Shown: positions 14,356-28,339, counted from the stretch's first letter. The stretch is 64,000 nt of DNA from Mytilisepta virgata (GCA_028015205.1 CM051517.1:61069455-61133454), one strand, 5' to 3'. Notes: generated by a model from the letters alone, not told the origin. Numbers and translations: made by a program.

Positions 14356-15289
14356 TCAGTCGGGGACGTACTACAATGACAAGAGGTACACAAATGAACA
14401 CTAGATGGCGTTCAATTACTTCGCCTTGACCTTAAATACAAGAAATAAGTATATAATAGCTAATAGTCGACAAGAGGTTTCTATGACGTCATAACAATAG
14501 GTTGACTACAACATACAATACTTTTTTCATGTGTAGGTACATTTTTACGAAAAAGTTCAGTGCAGGTGCAGTCTGTAGGTCCCGTTCCTCGAACGAGGTT
14601 TCATCAGGCATAAATCTCGCAATGAGTGTCCGACGTTCGCTATTTCATCCCCACCAGAACTTGCGAAGTCTCAAAACATATAATTAATGTACATCACGTT
14701 CTGTTTATAATTAATATCCTAAATCGAATCGAAAAATACAATTTTTACGATCAACGGCATTGTTCTCTGATGACCATTAAACATATCAGACTATGGCAGC
14801 TCTTGTTTGTTAAGTGTCTCATGAACGATTAAAAAATGATCATTCTATCGTTACCAAACAACAGACACCTAGACATACCTTTACGAAGATGAAAAACGCA
14901 AGTGATGCTAGCATAGCACACCTCAGCTCGTAGGTACTAATAAAAACTCAAACAGAAATTCATATTTTCCGACAGCCCATCGTATGTAATGGACGCCGCA
15001 ATATACTTTCATAAATAAATGGATTTAATGAGATCTTATATTAATATTTTAAAGTATAAGTGAGACAATGAGCTTATACCCCATTTACCCGTCGTCGATA
15101 GCCAAGACCGACCAGGAACAAGAGTGGACACATTAAATGTCTCGCCCTAGTACGCACATGGATACAGAATAAGATTACCTGATACCCGACATTGCAAGTC
15201 AAAGGCAAATGCGTTAAAAGAAATAGTAATGGTCAAGCAACATCTGTCGAAAAAATCTCATGCATGTCATTCAAGCATAAAACTGTGTC

Positions 15290-17270
15290 TACGGTCAGCT
15301 GACAGGTCTCAGGTTGGTATAACATCAGCGAAAACTATCTATAGACCAAACATTGTGGTGAGTCTACTTACATTTATAAAATTTGTTGAGAAATGGACTT
15401 ATTTGGAAAAATGGGATGAGAGTCGATCTAGCCTAAAATTGAGGCCAACGTTAGGGGTCAAACTGACACCTACTTTCCAAGATGTATCTAAAGACCATAT
15501 ACAGTGGATATAGGTATATACAGCTACAGTGAAATGGACTTAATCATAAAAATGTGCTTCAAGTGTGAAATTCAGATCAAGGTCTCAGACAGCCATGTAC
15601 CCACCAAGAACTATCTATAGACCAAATACGGTTAATCTATGTATTGGAGTTGCTGAGAAATGGACATAATCCCAATAATATGAAACAAGTCCCTCAAGCA
15701 TGAAATAGAGGTCAAAGGTAAGAGTAGTATATACTTCTATCAACCAAATACTGTGGGTCTAATTAGTACATTTGCTCAGAAATAGACCAAATCATGAAAA
15801 TGTATATTAAGTCATTCAAGCATAAAATTCATGTCAAGTTCAGCTGACAGGTGTTAGACTTGCATGTATCTACTAAGAAGTATCTACAGTCAAAATATGG
15901 TGGCTCTAGATATTACAGTTCCTGAGAAATGGACTTTATCTCGAAATGTAACACAAGTCACTCTAGCATTAAACTAAAGTCAAGGTCTGGACACATGTGT
16001 CAGACTAGGATGTACCAACAAAGAACTATCTACAGACCAAATATGGTGGGTCTAGGTATTGTAGTTGCTGAGAAAGGGACTTAATCACAAAACTTGGATG
16101 CAAGTCATCCTACCGTGAAATTGAGATCAAGATCCAGAGATAGGTGTCAGACTGACATCTGCCCACCAAGAACTATCAATATACCAAATAAGGTAGGTGT
16201 AGATATTACAGTTGCTGAGAAATGGACCTAATCACGAAACTTGGAGGCAAGACACTCAAGCATGAAACTGAAGTCAAGGTCCAAAGACAGTGTCAGACTG
16301 GCATGTACCGACTAAGATCTATCTATTGACTAGATATGGTGGGCTTAGGTATTGCAGTTGTTAAGAAATGGAATATATCTAAAAAATATGACAATGTAAC
16401 TCAAGCATGTAATTGAGGTCAAGGTCGAGAGGCGGATGCCATTCGACATTTACCCACTAAGAACTGTCTATTGGCCTAATATGGTGGGTCTAGGAATTAC
16501 AGTTGCTGAGAAATGGACTTAATCTTGAAAATTTGTAACACAAGTCACTCAAGCATGAAATTGAGGACAAGGTCAAAAGACAGGTGCCATCCAGCATGTA
16601 CCCACTAAGAACTATCTTTTGACCTAATATGGTGGGGTGGTATTACAGTTGCTGAGAAATGGACTTAATCTAAAGAATGTGACAAAGTCACTCAGAATGA
16701 AATTGAGGTCAAGGATCAAGACAGGTGTCAGACTGGCATGTACCCACTCAGAACTACATGTATCTATAGTCTAAATATGGTTGGTCTAGGTATTACAGTT
16801 GCTGAAAAAATGGATGCAAGTCACTCAACCATGAAATTGAGGTTGGGTCCCAAAAAAGGCGTCAGACTGCATGTGCCCACCAAGAACTATCAATAGACCA
16901 AATACAGTGAGTCTACGTATTACATTTTCTGAGAAACTGACCTAATCACGAAATTGTAACACAAGTCACTCAAGCATGAAATTGAGACCAAGGTTAAAAG
17001 TGCAGGTGTCAGACTGACATAGTACCCAACAAGAACTATGTATTGACCAAATATGGTGGGTCTAGGTATTATAGTTGCCGAGAAAATTTAATGGACTTAA
17101 CCACGAAAATATGACAAAGTCACTCAAGGATGAAATTGAGGTCAACTGAGGTCCCAATCCAGGTGTAATACTGGCAAGTACCCACTAAGAACTATCTAGA
17201 GACCAAGTATGGTGGCCTATGTATTACAGTTGCTGAGAAATGGATTTAACCACGAAACTTGGACGCATAT
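15290..17270 (+). repeat. degenerate tandem array of ~145-bp units, about 14 copies
   Basis: Each unit carries 'aagaactatctatagaccaa', 'atatggtgggtctaggtatt', 'acagttgctgagaaatgg', 'caagtcactcaagcatgaaa', 'ttgaggtcaaggtc' and 'caggtgtcagactggcatgt'. Anchors fall near 15335, 15485, 15609, 15735, 15875, 16022, 16168, 16310, 16460, 16607, 16752, 16883, 17030 and 17190. Unit length varies from about 125 to 160. The frame is broken, so this is not a coding repeat. Confidence 0.85.
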
Positions 17271-18229
17271 TTTACATTTATGTTTACGAATTTAGTCAAC
17301 CATAAAAACGAGGTCAGGGTCACAAGACAAGTATACTGCGGCAACCTTTATACGAAAAGGTATCTGTGGACTAAAAATCTTAAGTGTAGGTACTAAAAGT
17401 TAATAAAAGTTATTAAAGTTTTTCTTAAAAAAAAGTGTACGCCGCCACCGGAAAGTAATACCTGTATCTCGCCTTCACGACTTTTAGTCGCAGGCGAGAC
17501 AAAAAACACAGATATTAATTTCCGGAAACCTGTACAACATTCAATTTATTTTGAATCACACGACAGTTTTCAACCAATGAGAGTATTTCAAAATATTTAA
17601 AAATAATAATATAATTAGTGAAGGCTTTGAAAAATTTATATTATTCATGTTGTTATTGGTATAACTGGTCGATATACTGTCTGCTGGTGTGGTGCAAGAA
17701 AGATAACCGAGGAACAACCATCTGGCCCGAGACCACAATTATTTCACAAAATCGTGCATTTTTGTATAAGGATGAACTCAGATTAAAAACAATTACACAG
17801 GCTCAAACTTTATAATCTCTCTTTTATTAAATATACACTCATAAATGGAAAATATTCCAAAATTATTGAAAATTCTACCATTGCTATAAACTCAATAAAA
17901 TGTCTAAAATGTCTTAAGGGGTATAGTGATCATTCATTTAGCCCCCAGCATCCTGGAATTGGGCCATTTTATCAGTGCCAAAATTAAAACTTTTACATTT
18001 ATGTGATAACACTTGAAATTACTTGTGTTTTATATTTTAACTAAGATATTTGAAAATAGACAAACAGAAAGTCGTGGAAATTGATAATTATTGACAAAGT
18101 TGTTTTGTAAGGAGTGATTGTTTGTTAAAATGAAGTGTATATGTAAGACACAAATGATGCCCCATAAGAAATTATAAACAATGCAGTTAGTACTAAAAAA
18201 ATGACTACGAAAAAAAATGACTAAGTCCA

Positions 18230-18600
18230 ACTACCTGTCATTTTGATAATATTTGATTAAAATCAAAATCCTGTAAGAACATCCAGCAAAATATTAATGC
18301 TGTAGGTCTAAAACTGTAGGAGGAGTTAACCGGACAAACCACGTTCCCTTTATGCAGCTGGTACAAAAAAAAATGATTAAACCCAACTACCCGGAATTTT
18401 GAGAATATTTTTAAAAAATCAAAATCCTGTGGCCATGCACACCTCCATTATGTGTATAAACATCCTACAAAATTTTAAAGCTGTAGCTCCAAAGCTGTAT
18501 GAGGAGATAGCCGGACAAACCATATATCTATATACGGACGGACGGACAGGCGTAAATTAATATGCCCCCGAGTGTTCGTCGCGGGAGCATTAAAATACAC
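18230..18600 (+). repeat. two-unit repeat element with terminal hairpin
   Basis: Two copies of 'aaatcaaaatcctgt', 'aacatcc', 'ctgtaggaggag' and 'ccggacaaacca'. Ends 'acggacggacggacaggcg' followed by 'atgcccccgag...cgggagcat', a short inverted repeat. Typical of bivalve repeat termini. Confidence 0.55.
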
Positions 18601-18647
18601 CTATAAAATAGGGTGAACTGTTTGGCCATCCATTCCAAAGTCAAGGG

Positions 18648-18933
18648 TCAACGATCCGCTTATACGCTCCCCACAAAGGGTAAGGGCTAACGATCCGCTT
18701 ATATGACCCCCACAAAGGGTTTGTCAAGTGTTTACGATCCGCTTAATACATGCTCCTCACAAAGGGTTTGTCAAGGGATTACGATCCGCTTATATGCTCT
18801 CCACAAAAGGTTTGTCAAGGGCTTGCGATTTGCTTATATGCTCCCCACAAACGGTTTGTCAAGGGCTTATGATCCGAGTATACTCTCCATACAGGCTTAC
18901 AATCCGCTTATACGCTCCCCACAAACGGTTTTA
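18648..18933 (+). repeat. short tandem array, ~44-bp units, about 7 copies
   Basis: Each unit has 'acgatccgcttatatgctcc' and 'ccacaaagggtttgtcaagg'. The 'gatccgct' anchors lie at 18653, 18692, 18736, 18783, 18827 (changed), 18871 (changed) and 18902. It produces two overlapping ORFs with repetitive peptides, which I do not call genes. Confidence 0.85.
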
Positions 18934-20139
18934 TGGAAAATTACATTTCAGGAGATTTAAAATTTATCGGTATCGAAAATAAATGGGGCTTTACATTCAT
19001 GTTTAATGGCGAATATAAACGACTATTATATTTATATTAAAATATTAGATATAAGTATTATGTATTAGTTATATACAATCTTTGGCGACTGAAATAAATA
19101 TAACTTAGAGTTCAACCTTTCATCCATTCTGTACATTTTGGCACGCCATTGGATCTTTTTAATAGAAAAAATACCTTTTGTACTTTGAAATACTTGCATT
19201 TAAACTGCTCAAAAATAATTTGTTTACATTATTTACCCAGGTATGCGGAAATATTTTAATTTTACCTTTTAATTTCTTTTAAAGTTCTGATTCAAGATAT
19301 TACACTTGACCCCGGAAAATTGACATTTTATTCATTAAATTTACAAGGAAGATAAATTGATCATTCTCATATCATGTTTAAATTACATTATTTATGATTT
19401 ATTAGTTGTCTTATTGCGATTTTTTTTAAAGGGGTGTGAAATTTCGTCAATTTTAATGAAAAAAAGCATTAAAAATAGTTTGCCGTTTTAATTGATAAAT
19501 TCAATTTCTGACATTTCAGACAATATCACAAGATTACAAGACCAAAAAAAGATATATACTACCTTTTAGTCAATCAAGACTAGTTAAAACCAGTTCATAA
19601 AAGTAACGAGTTAATTATTCATCGGTAAACTTAACCTGTGCTTAACTCATCTAAACATGTCTTGACCAGTCTTGACCAGTCTTGACAACTTGGAGTTGAT
19701 CTTGTTATGATTTTGATTTTAATTTTTTGGTGATGCAGAAATCAAAGAAACTAAAAATAAACAAGGCCACAATGGCTGTGATATTTTTCTTGTAAATATG
19801 TCCAACAACTTACGGCAGCATTGATAAGGTTTTCTACTTGAGTTCCACTGACAAGACGAAATTTGTCAAAATCTGCACAAACAGTGCACTAAAACTGGTA
19901 TCATTAAAAAGTTCTGTCAGCGTATTCCGCATAGTGAAAGAAGAAAGAATGTTTAGACTGTGTGTGAAGAATGAGAGATTTATACAGTTGGAAATTAGTG
20001 TTGATTTATGTCCTAGCGGTCTCATTATTGAAAATAAAAAACATTTGTATTTTTATTCGTATGTAAAACCTATGGGCTTGTTTTTTTTAAGATATCTATT
20101 GCCTATTATACAAACAAATTAAAACTAAACACTAGGCAC
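18934..20139. other. no gene recognised; one unassigned 94-codon ORF
   Basis: The plus-strand ORF 19838-20122 has an ordinary amino-acid mix (start MSSTDKTKFVKICTNSAL) and overlaps a 63-codon ORF on the other strand. It has no domain I know, no clear splice sites and no neighbour that would explain it. 'gtcttgaccagtcttgacca' forms a small direct repeat at 19660-19685. Confidence 0.45.
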
Positions 20140-20520
20140 CTGTGATGGCTCACGGGAGCTCAACCCACAGAACTGCCTAGCGTGTGTCCCGGTTGCGGAT
20201 AGGGGACATCCGCTCGTTGGGGTTTTTTAAATTCATAAAACGGAAAGCCTGACCGCGGACCATAGTGGGTAACGTGTTTGGAGAATGCCACACTCCCTGC
20301 ACGCTATAGACCCCTTCTGTAGTTTTCGAAAGGAGTAGGTTAATGCCGCTGCAGAAGGCTTAATTATCCGGCCGTACACATCCATCCACCCTTTTACAGT
20401 GGAGGTCAAAATTGGTTCCCCTCTGTGTCCCGCCCCATCACCATTTAAATTGTTTGATGAATTGTTGAACTGGTTCTCGTCCTGAAGAAACATGAAATAT
20501 TTGCCACTGGACGTTAAGAA
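20140..20520. other. GC-richer unassigned block, probably an interspersed repeat
   Basis: Contains 'gctcacgggagctcaaccc', 'ggttgcggataggggacatc' and 'gaccgcggaccatagtgggt', clearly richer in GC and CpG than its flanks. The end has 'atttgccactggacgttaag', a motif that returns at about 50056-50075 in RLR intron 4. The 86-codon minus-strand ORF (20233-20493) shows no domain I know. Probably part of a transposable element. Confidence 0.4.
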
Positions 20521-22130
20521 AACAACAAACCATAAAACTAAATAAAACGAATTAAAATGTATTATAATTTAATGCTCATAGCAATGACGTATTGAGTTGA
20601 ATTTTTTGTCAAATGCAAATTTAACAAAATATTGTTTATTTAAAAACAGGCCTAACTAAATGAACTACATGTTTGATGAGGTGGTTACAGTACAATTTAA
20701 AAAAAAAACCTCTGAAAATTTAAAGCTTGGAGTATTAAAACTAAAATGGAAGAATAAAAAAAAAAACACAGACTTGTTAGCTGAATATGAAATTGACGAA
20801 TGAAGTATCCATATGCATATTTCAATATATTTTTCACCGTTTTCTCAAAAAATCATAAAAGTATTTTTTGCATTTAAATGTCACCACGCTGCAGAACTCT
20901 GAATAAAATGAAAGACGCTTTACAACTTCCGATAAATAACTCCGCTATTATGCTGTTACACAAAACTCGTTAGAACTAAGAGCAGCTTGTCAGCATTTAC
21001 ACAGATCCACAAAATGGCGAAGAAAATAAGTCCTAATACTAAAATCTGTATCACTGATTTCACTGTATCCATGGCAACTGAAATATACAGAAAGAGTTAT
21101 CTTTTATTCTTTGGGTTTGCGAAATCCAGATCTTGACAGTAAAGTTAAATCTTGATGATAACTAACTAAAGACTTTGATGTTGAAAGAAATAAAGAAAAA
21201 ATATTAAAATTTCGGGTCGGTAGGCATTTTTTTCCAAACTTTTTTTAATGGTCAAATAGAGTTTTTTCCTGATTTTAACGCTGCTTGTTCAGAAAACACC
21301 ACAAAATCCTTCACTTTTTTGATTGGTTATTATTTAGTGTCGCGTGGTAATTATTAAACGCATAATCAGGACGGCAAAATGTTAATGTCGTATGCTCTGT
21401 TCTAGACCGATACAATGAGTCGGATTTTTACGGGCTAGATCACGAGGTACAAGCCTATAGAAAGACATGTCACCCCACCAGGAAACATTCTGACTGTCAG
21501 TCGAATTTGCTTCTCTTAAAATGCGGCGTGCTTAGTGAAGAAACAGCAAATGCCGATTTTACAATCTTTGATTTGACAAGGCCGAAATTGAACAGACGAC
21601 CTCCATCACGCGACAAGCTCGACATTACTACGAGATGACCGCTTTTACTGATGCTGCTGTTACCATGGTTACAATCAGTGATGAATACTTTTACTGCATA
21701 ATACATTGTAGTATTGTACGTGCTTACAAATGTATGCTATAATGTCTCGTCGTTTTTCTTATTGTTTATATAATTTTTTTTGTCCTCCTGTAAAAGAACA
21801 CACACATGTCTGCAAGTCAATTGAGTCATGGAATCTGGAATGCCAGAATCTGAGATGTATCGCTAACTATCTGATAACCCTTCCAATTTATCCTTTTTGT
21901 CATTCATCAAGTTTCTGTTCATTTGAACAAGCAACTTTAAAAGATAAAATCTTAATTTTTTTAAATTCGATCACTCGGAAATTAAAATTGGTTAGGACAA
22001 CTGCGTCAGTTATCCAACCTGAACGAAGTATGAACTTTATATTTAAACCCTCTAAGAGATGCCTCACGCAAAGTTTCGTTGAATTTGGTTAGGTATTTTT
22101 TCTATGATGATATTATAGGTGCACTATACT
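20521..22130. other. no gene recognised
   Basis: ORFs at 21497-21706 (minus) and 21730-22092 (plus) lie side by side without any domain I recognise. The stretch about 21400-21720 is less AT-rich than its surroundings. Confidence 0.5.
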
Positions 22131-22478
22131 ATAAGGCCACACCAAATTGATTTTTAGTTCTTTGGATTTTTTATGGCAAAAATAAGTGCAAGCAGGCGAA
22201 AGTATTTTTTTCTTGCGGACTATTTTTTCAGGCGAAATTTGGGTGCAGCTCAAATTTTTCTTATACTAAAATATTGCACAGAATGGAAAAAATCTCTATC
22301 TTTTACCAACTTAGGAGCAGGCGAACACTTTTCAGTTTTAATTTCTTGAAAAATGAAGAACTTGGGGCGAATTTTCAACATGAAGCGGCAAAAAAAAAAA
22401 AATTCTTAAAATTTCGGAATTCCGAAAATTAGAGACATGAAATCCAAAGAACTAAAAATCAATTTGGCGGGGCCTATA
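22131..22478. mobile_element. MITE, copy B, same family as 13.3 kb
   Basis: Left end 'aaggccacaccaaattgatt', right end 'aatcaatttggcggggcct'. The inner ~290 bp includes 'gcaggcgaa' motifs and a 'tgaagcggcaaaaa' segment like that of copy A. 'ata' flanks on both sides may be a target-site duplication. Confidence 0.75.
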
Positions 22479-25400
22479 ATACATTAATTATTCATTCACT
22501 TATATCGACATTTACATGCATTGCAAGGATATAAAATTAAGGCAAAACTGTTTATAATTGGTACCGTATTTATATATACGTCTTTTTTACTAGTATTTAT
22601 ATGTATTTCTTTGATTTTTTGAAACCTCATTAAATTTAAACGTATACTTACGTATAAATTCATATCAATATTTTCATTTAATATTCACTGTACTCTCTTT
22701 CATATATGAAGTTTCTCATAAAACACCTGAAATAAAATTATTGGAAAATATATTGAATTTCATAAATTTACATCTATGTTTAAATGTTACAGGTATATTT
22801 TTCATTCTTCAATAAATCAATATATTTAATCTACAAAAAAAAATTTCAAAGTGTAATATATCAGTGATAAGTCAGAAATAAATATTTGTCCTAAACAACT
22901 AATAAATTGTACGATCTCGAATATCAAATATATCTTTAGTCATAACATTACAGGTTTATGCGAAAACAGACAATTCGACCGTGTAAGCCCTTATAACAGC
23001 GCCTCAGCATGATATCTAAAATAAATTTTTGAAATTTCTTCTTTCAGGGTACAGATTTAAATATATAACAATTCCATTATAATTTAGTGGCATGTTAGAA
23101 CAAGTCTTTCTTTTTGTATTCATGTCGAGTAATTATCCTTTAACCTTTAAATCCAAGGGGTATTTCGAATTTCCACTGAAATATGAGATATTTTTAAATT
23201 TCCATTCAACGTGAGAAAAAAAAATTGAATGTATGCGGAAGTTCCTTTGTTTTTTTTTTTTTGTATTTACACTGTTTTGCTTGACCATGTTGGATGCACC
23301 ACGCAAGTTTTGCAATAAAAAAAACATCCCTTCGTTCAATATGCAATTATTTAATGGATAGAAAAAGAAATCAGTGAATTCTTTGACGAAGAATTGGTAG
23401 GGGGTAGGGGGTATTTTGAAAAATTTCCCTGTATTTAGGCTCGTACGATTTTTCTTTTCTTTTTACTTTTCAGTTGCAAAAGGGGGGTGAGGTGGGGGCA
23501 TTTTTTTCAAAATTTGCTATCCTAGGGGGGTAAAACAAGATTCAGAGTTATAAGGTGGACTCAAATAAAAAAATATAATAATGTGGTATTTTTAGATGGA
23601 TTGGGTTAATCAATTTGGAAGTGTGTGTGGGAGTTGAATTTCAGAATGAGTGTTTTAATATTATATATATAAATAACATCCCGATTGTCAACAGAATATC
23701 AATTATATATTTTTCTAATTACTTACGAAAAATTATGAAAAGCGTGTGAACATATAATTAATAAAATATGGCAAGTACACACCCCCCCCCCCCCCCCCCT
23801 CCCGGGGATTAGTATGTATAAGGGTCAGAATCTAAATGCAGATTCTGGCAATCAATGAAAGAATTATTTAAGTTAAATCTGAGTTTGCACTATCGTTTAA
23901 TGATGATAGCATTTGATCTTTATTCGATAAATAATCTCTGTTCGCCCAATTTATATGCCTCTTACCTTTTCTTAAATTTAAAAATATTCAATCAATGTCC
24001 TATTTGCATAATCCCTTGTCATTTATATCTGAAAAATAAGTTTATTTAGCCAGGGCTTTATATACCGCACGAGTATATGACAAATTAATGCTGCATCTAA
24101 ACAGGATGAAAGCATGAAATGTACATTCCATATCGCCATGGAGACATGCATATTAAAAATACCAAAGGTCAAAGATTTAGTCACACTAAGTCTGTGTCAT
24201 GTGAAAATATCACCCGAAGATGACTCCCACTAGTAGTAATTTTATCTTAATAATTGATGTAATGAAAATGCAAGGACATAGAAACTCATCGTCTTGTCAT
24301 GTGACCCTTTACATTTGAATTATTTTCAAGTGTCGAGATGATGACAATTGCGGTTCGAAACGATTCACTAAAAGGTGTAGGGAGTGTTCTATAATTCAAT
24401 AAAACATGTATAAATATTGTACAACTTAAATTTTTGCTATAATACGTTTTAACAGTATTAAGAAAGGGGGTTTAAAACACCTCTCCGATCTGCTATGGCC
24501 AACATCTATTTTCAGCAGCTGACTCAGAGGTCCAAGTAGGGGATAGGCGGTGGGGGTGATGTCATACGACACATTCAACGATTATCCAGGGCACTTAAAA
24601 GTTTTTGCTTTGCTTGAGGTAACAAGTGAAAATATGTCAGGGTGGGTCACGAATGCTCCTGGATCCGCTACTGATTTTTAACTGTTTGCTGATCTGGAGA
24701 AGGAGTGACTTTCATATTTGTTTAAAAAGTGTAACATGGGCAAAATTGTTGCTTATATTCAGAGAAAATTACATAGCAACTGCAAGTCATCTAGGTGTAG
24801 TTTGGATCGAAGTGTGTTTTTTAATTTGTTTTTCGTAACTTAATAATAAATGAATATGTGTGCCAATTTATATCATTTTCGTATAGTTATAAATAAGGAT
24901 TGTTAGTATTAATAAAGTGAGTTAAATCTTTTACATCCCATGCTGAGCTTTAACAAATCAAGAAAAAGGGACCCTTTCCTAACTTTTCGACTCCAGCCCC
25001 CGCCCCCCTCCCAATATAATTAGCAAGCTGTATAAATATTATAAATATTTACACCATGCAGACAGTACTGAGAAAAACAACACAAGATTACTGCGTAAAA
25101 ATTTCTTACGTTAAGTAATAATTGTTACAAGTGACAAATTATTTAATCATAAAATGTAAATTATATTCAAATCAATATCTTACAATACAGGACGTAATCT
25201 GATCTATTTTATCCAGTGATCGACTCTTCGTTAAAATTTGTTTTAGAAATTTTTTAAATCTAGATAAAAAGGCAAAAATATAAATGTATATGTTAAAAAA
25301 TGGAGAGACATACCTGGCATTTCAGTTAACATCAAAGAAGATACCTGCAGAAAACAGTAAACAATGTGTGCGTGTGTTTACCACTCGGACGATTGTATTC

Positions 25401-26379
25401 ACTCATGCGTGTCGTAACGTTACATTTTATTTGTGTTCCTGTCAAGAGTAACTGTCTATGTGTCTTTAAGATAAGTTATCTGGCAATGAACCAAATTGTA
25501 CACATTAACGTACTTTTGGAATCTTTCCCCATTCAACTTGTTTCACAGATAACGGGTTTTCTATAAATATTTGTCACTGAAAATTAAAGTACATGCTTTC
25601 ACTTTCTGTATAAAACGCGAGAAAATCAATAATTTATTTATAAACCATTGATAATTGATAACAAATTATATTTTATACGTAATATACAATTTACAAGGTC
25701 TGGCTCGAAGAAATAAATTATGTATGTTCTCCATCAGATAAAATAATAATATTTAACAGCTGACTTAAATTATTTTGACAGATATAATTTGTTTCGTAAT
25801 AACTAAATTATTGATATAAATATTGTTGTATCTTGTAATTCATGTAATTCATGTAATTCTTACCCTTGATTTTCGAACATTTTGGAAAATGCTTGATTAA
25901 AAAGCGTGTAAAAACCCAGTAATTTGATTTTCGAGAGGGGGAGGGGGGAGGAGGGAGCTGGGAGCTGGGATTTTACATCAAGCCAGATTTTTTTTAAATG
26001 CAAACCTTTTTCAGTCAATCAAAAGCCGGAAGTTTTTTTTTAAACATTCGTAAACACGAAGTTATATGATATCTATATTTATTTTATATAGTAGTTTTGC
26101 ATAATTCTGGTATGCAATGTCAATGTCAAAAAAATGTCGGAATATGTAGTCATGTAAGAGGTAGTTCTTTTCCCCATACATATTTGTGGGTACAATTATG
26201 CATTCAATAAAGTTAAATTGTAACAAACCATTTACTAAAGACGAGAATAAAATATAGATATAAAGCTACGTACAAAGGTATGAAGGTTTTTCTATCCCGC
26301 GCAAACATGGCAAACAATGTTGGGGGAGGGGGGTATAGGAGTTACTGTCTGTGTGTCCATAGATCTTGTATTAGCGCAA
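22479..26379. other. no gene recognised
   Basis: AT-rich with several G- or C-rich patches (23400-23540, 23782-23810, 24990-25015, 25936-25970). Short ORFs only. Confidence 0.55.
23782..23799 (+). repeat. C18 homopolymer
   Basis: A run of 18 cytosines followed by 'tcccgggga'. Other runs of this kind: G16 at 3009-3024, C15 at 60465-60479, G15 at 61541-61555. Confidence 0.9.
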
Positions 26380-26640
26380 ATCCTCTTAAACGCCTGGATG
26401 GAATTCAATGAAACTTCACACATGGAGATGTACATGAAGAAATTTGGTTACTAGGGGAGTTAATTGGACTTTTTAAAGACTTTCTCATGGGTATACTCCT
26501 CCCAGACACCTGGATAGATTATTGAACTTTACACAAGTGAAGCACATAATGTATAAAGATGTGCATGAAAAAATTTGGTTGCAGTCAAATTGTTACAAGG
26601 GGAGATAATTGGACTTTGATTTTTCACAAGTTGGAAGGCG
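26380..26640 (+). repeat. two-unit repeat element
   Basis: Two copies of 'cgcctggatggaatt', an 'aaacttcacaca' segment, 'gatgtacatgaagaaatttgg' (second copy tgtgcatgaaaaaatttgg) and 'ggggagataattggactt'. A Helentron-like or satellite remnant; no ORF. Confidence 0.55.
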
Positions 26641-28339
26641 GGGGGAAGGGGGGGGGTCGGGCTTGTGGGTATCACCTTTGTGAGCTCCCTAACAGTACCT
26701 CTAGTTTCACCCTTTTGTTGGTTAGTTAGATTCTAATGGAGCAACCTTGGTAATAATTGGAAAAATAGCTTTGCAACCAACTGACTGTTGATGTTTTTAT
26801 CTCAATTGAAATAAACCAGTATGCTCTCAAAATCTTTAAATATTTTAATATGTAATAACATTGAAAAGAAAAACACAGGAAATATTTCGACTAGACCTCA
26901 AACCTCAAATCACAAAAAAAGATTTAGATACTCCATTTTGTACTACGGGTATGCATTATTTATATTTTATCCTGCAATCAAGCCATTTCTGGTCTAACAA
27001 AAGTGGTAGAATAAACTTTAGTCGTATTAGGTCAATGACCTAATAAAGTCTACTGGTGCTTGTTTACACGAAGAGTGCGAGGAGCGTAGAGAATGTACCA
27101 GATGACGTCGTGGCGTTTCCCGCGTTTTCACGGCAGTTGGTTTTCAACTTCAATCGTTATTTTAAGGCATTTTGCGCATCTAAAGGGGATTGCAGGATAA
27201 AGACAATACAAAGTCAAATAAATTTTATATTTTCCGACAATGACTACATGTATGTATTGTATATGTATTGAAAGACAAATATATGTACAGTGTATCCATG
27301 ATCTAGCTAGCGAGCGAAGAAAAAAAAAATTACAGACACATGTCATAGATGAAGCCATAAATGTTTTAAGGAACTGAATAGGCCAGATTATTTTTATTTC
27401 ATATCAAAATGGGGCCAGATTATTTTTTTTTTCAAAAATCCCAGTGCCCCCAGAAAATCAAATGGTCCGTGCCTAAGCTACAAGGGCTGCATTGATAATT
27501 AAATAACTTTTTTCGGGGTGGGGGGGGGGTCTGATGTTTTATTAAAAACTAAATTCACGATATTGATGATACTGAAATTTGTTTACTTGATAATAAACCT
27601 TTCCTAAAATAATAATATGGAACTCTGCCCAACTGGAAATCAAAAACTGAACGTGAAAAAGGGGGGGGGGGGGGGGGGGTCGGGTCAACTCTTTACGACG
27701 TCACAGTGCCGAAATACGGGAAATTGTGAAGGCCTCAGCAGGTCGATGAAGGCATACGATAAAGCTTCATACATTGTCAGTTATGAGTGGATTATCGGAT
27801 TTCTCCAATCGAGATAGTTAAATTACAGAATTTTAATTCCGTAAATTAACTATTTAGATTTGAGAAATCCGGTAATCTACGAATCATATCCGACAATTTA
27901 CAATTATTTAGCAATCATAATAAATACAAATTTGTATTAAATATAATTTAACAACGTCATTATTAAACACGGTATATTTTTACATCTGTCCATACACATG
28001 ATACATGTATGTCAGTTGTCGTTTAAACCGGAATTATTTTTCCTAGCGGAAGTTGTATTACACAACAGCTGTCAAAATGGTGGACGAAAAGGAACCAGAA
28101 GAATAACACGGAATGTTCAAATTCGACCCTTAATGAATCCTATATGTCTCCAGAAAGGACAAATATTTTGTCCCGATTTCGAAACTTCGTTTAAGGACAT
28201 CTTTTATTACAAGTCAGACGACCGGATCGCGTTTGTTCATGTGTAACAAAGAAATTTTTTTGAAGACCAATCATATTCCGAGAACCAAACACTCATTAGT
28301 GAGAATATCAATTTTTCCAACACGGTCGAGACTTCGTTT
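26641..28339. other. no gene recognised
   Basis: Contains the G19 run and ORFs at 27056-27271, 27617-27817 and 27998-28246. The last reads a mixed-composition peptide next to 'tcaaaatggtggacgaaaag' but has no known domain and leads directly into the LINE-like tail. Confidence 0.45.
27661..27679 (+). repeat. G19 homopolymer
   Basis: A run of 19 guanines after 'gaacgtgaaaaa'. A shorter G10 run lies near 27520. Confidence 0.9.

Noticed and set aside
15229..15513. 94-codon ORF at the start of the 145-bp array
   Set aside because: It runs through the first array units only and the frame is not kept in later units.
18703..18982. Two ORFs with repetitive peptides
   Set aside because: They only translate the 44-bp tandem array in two frames.
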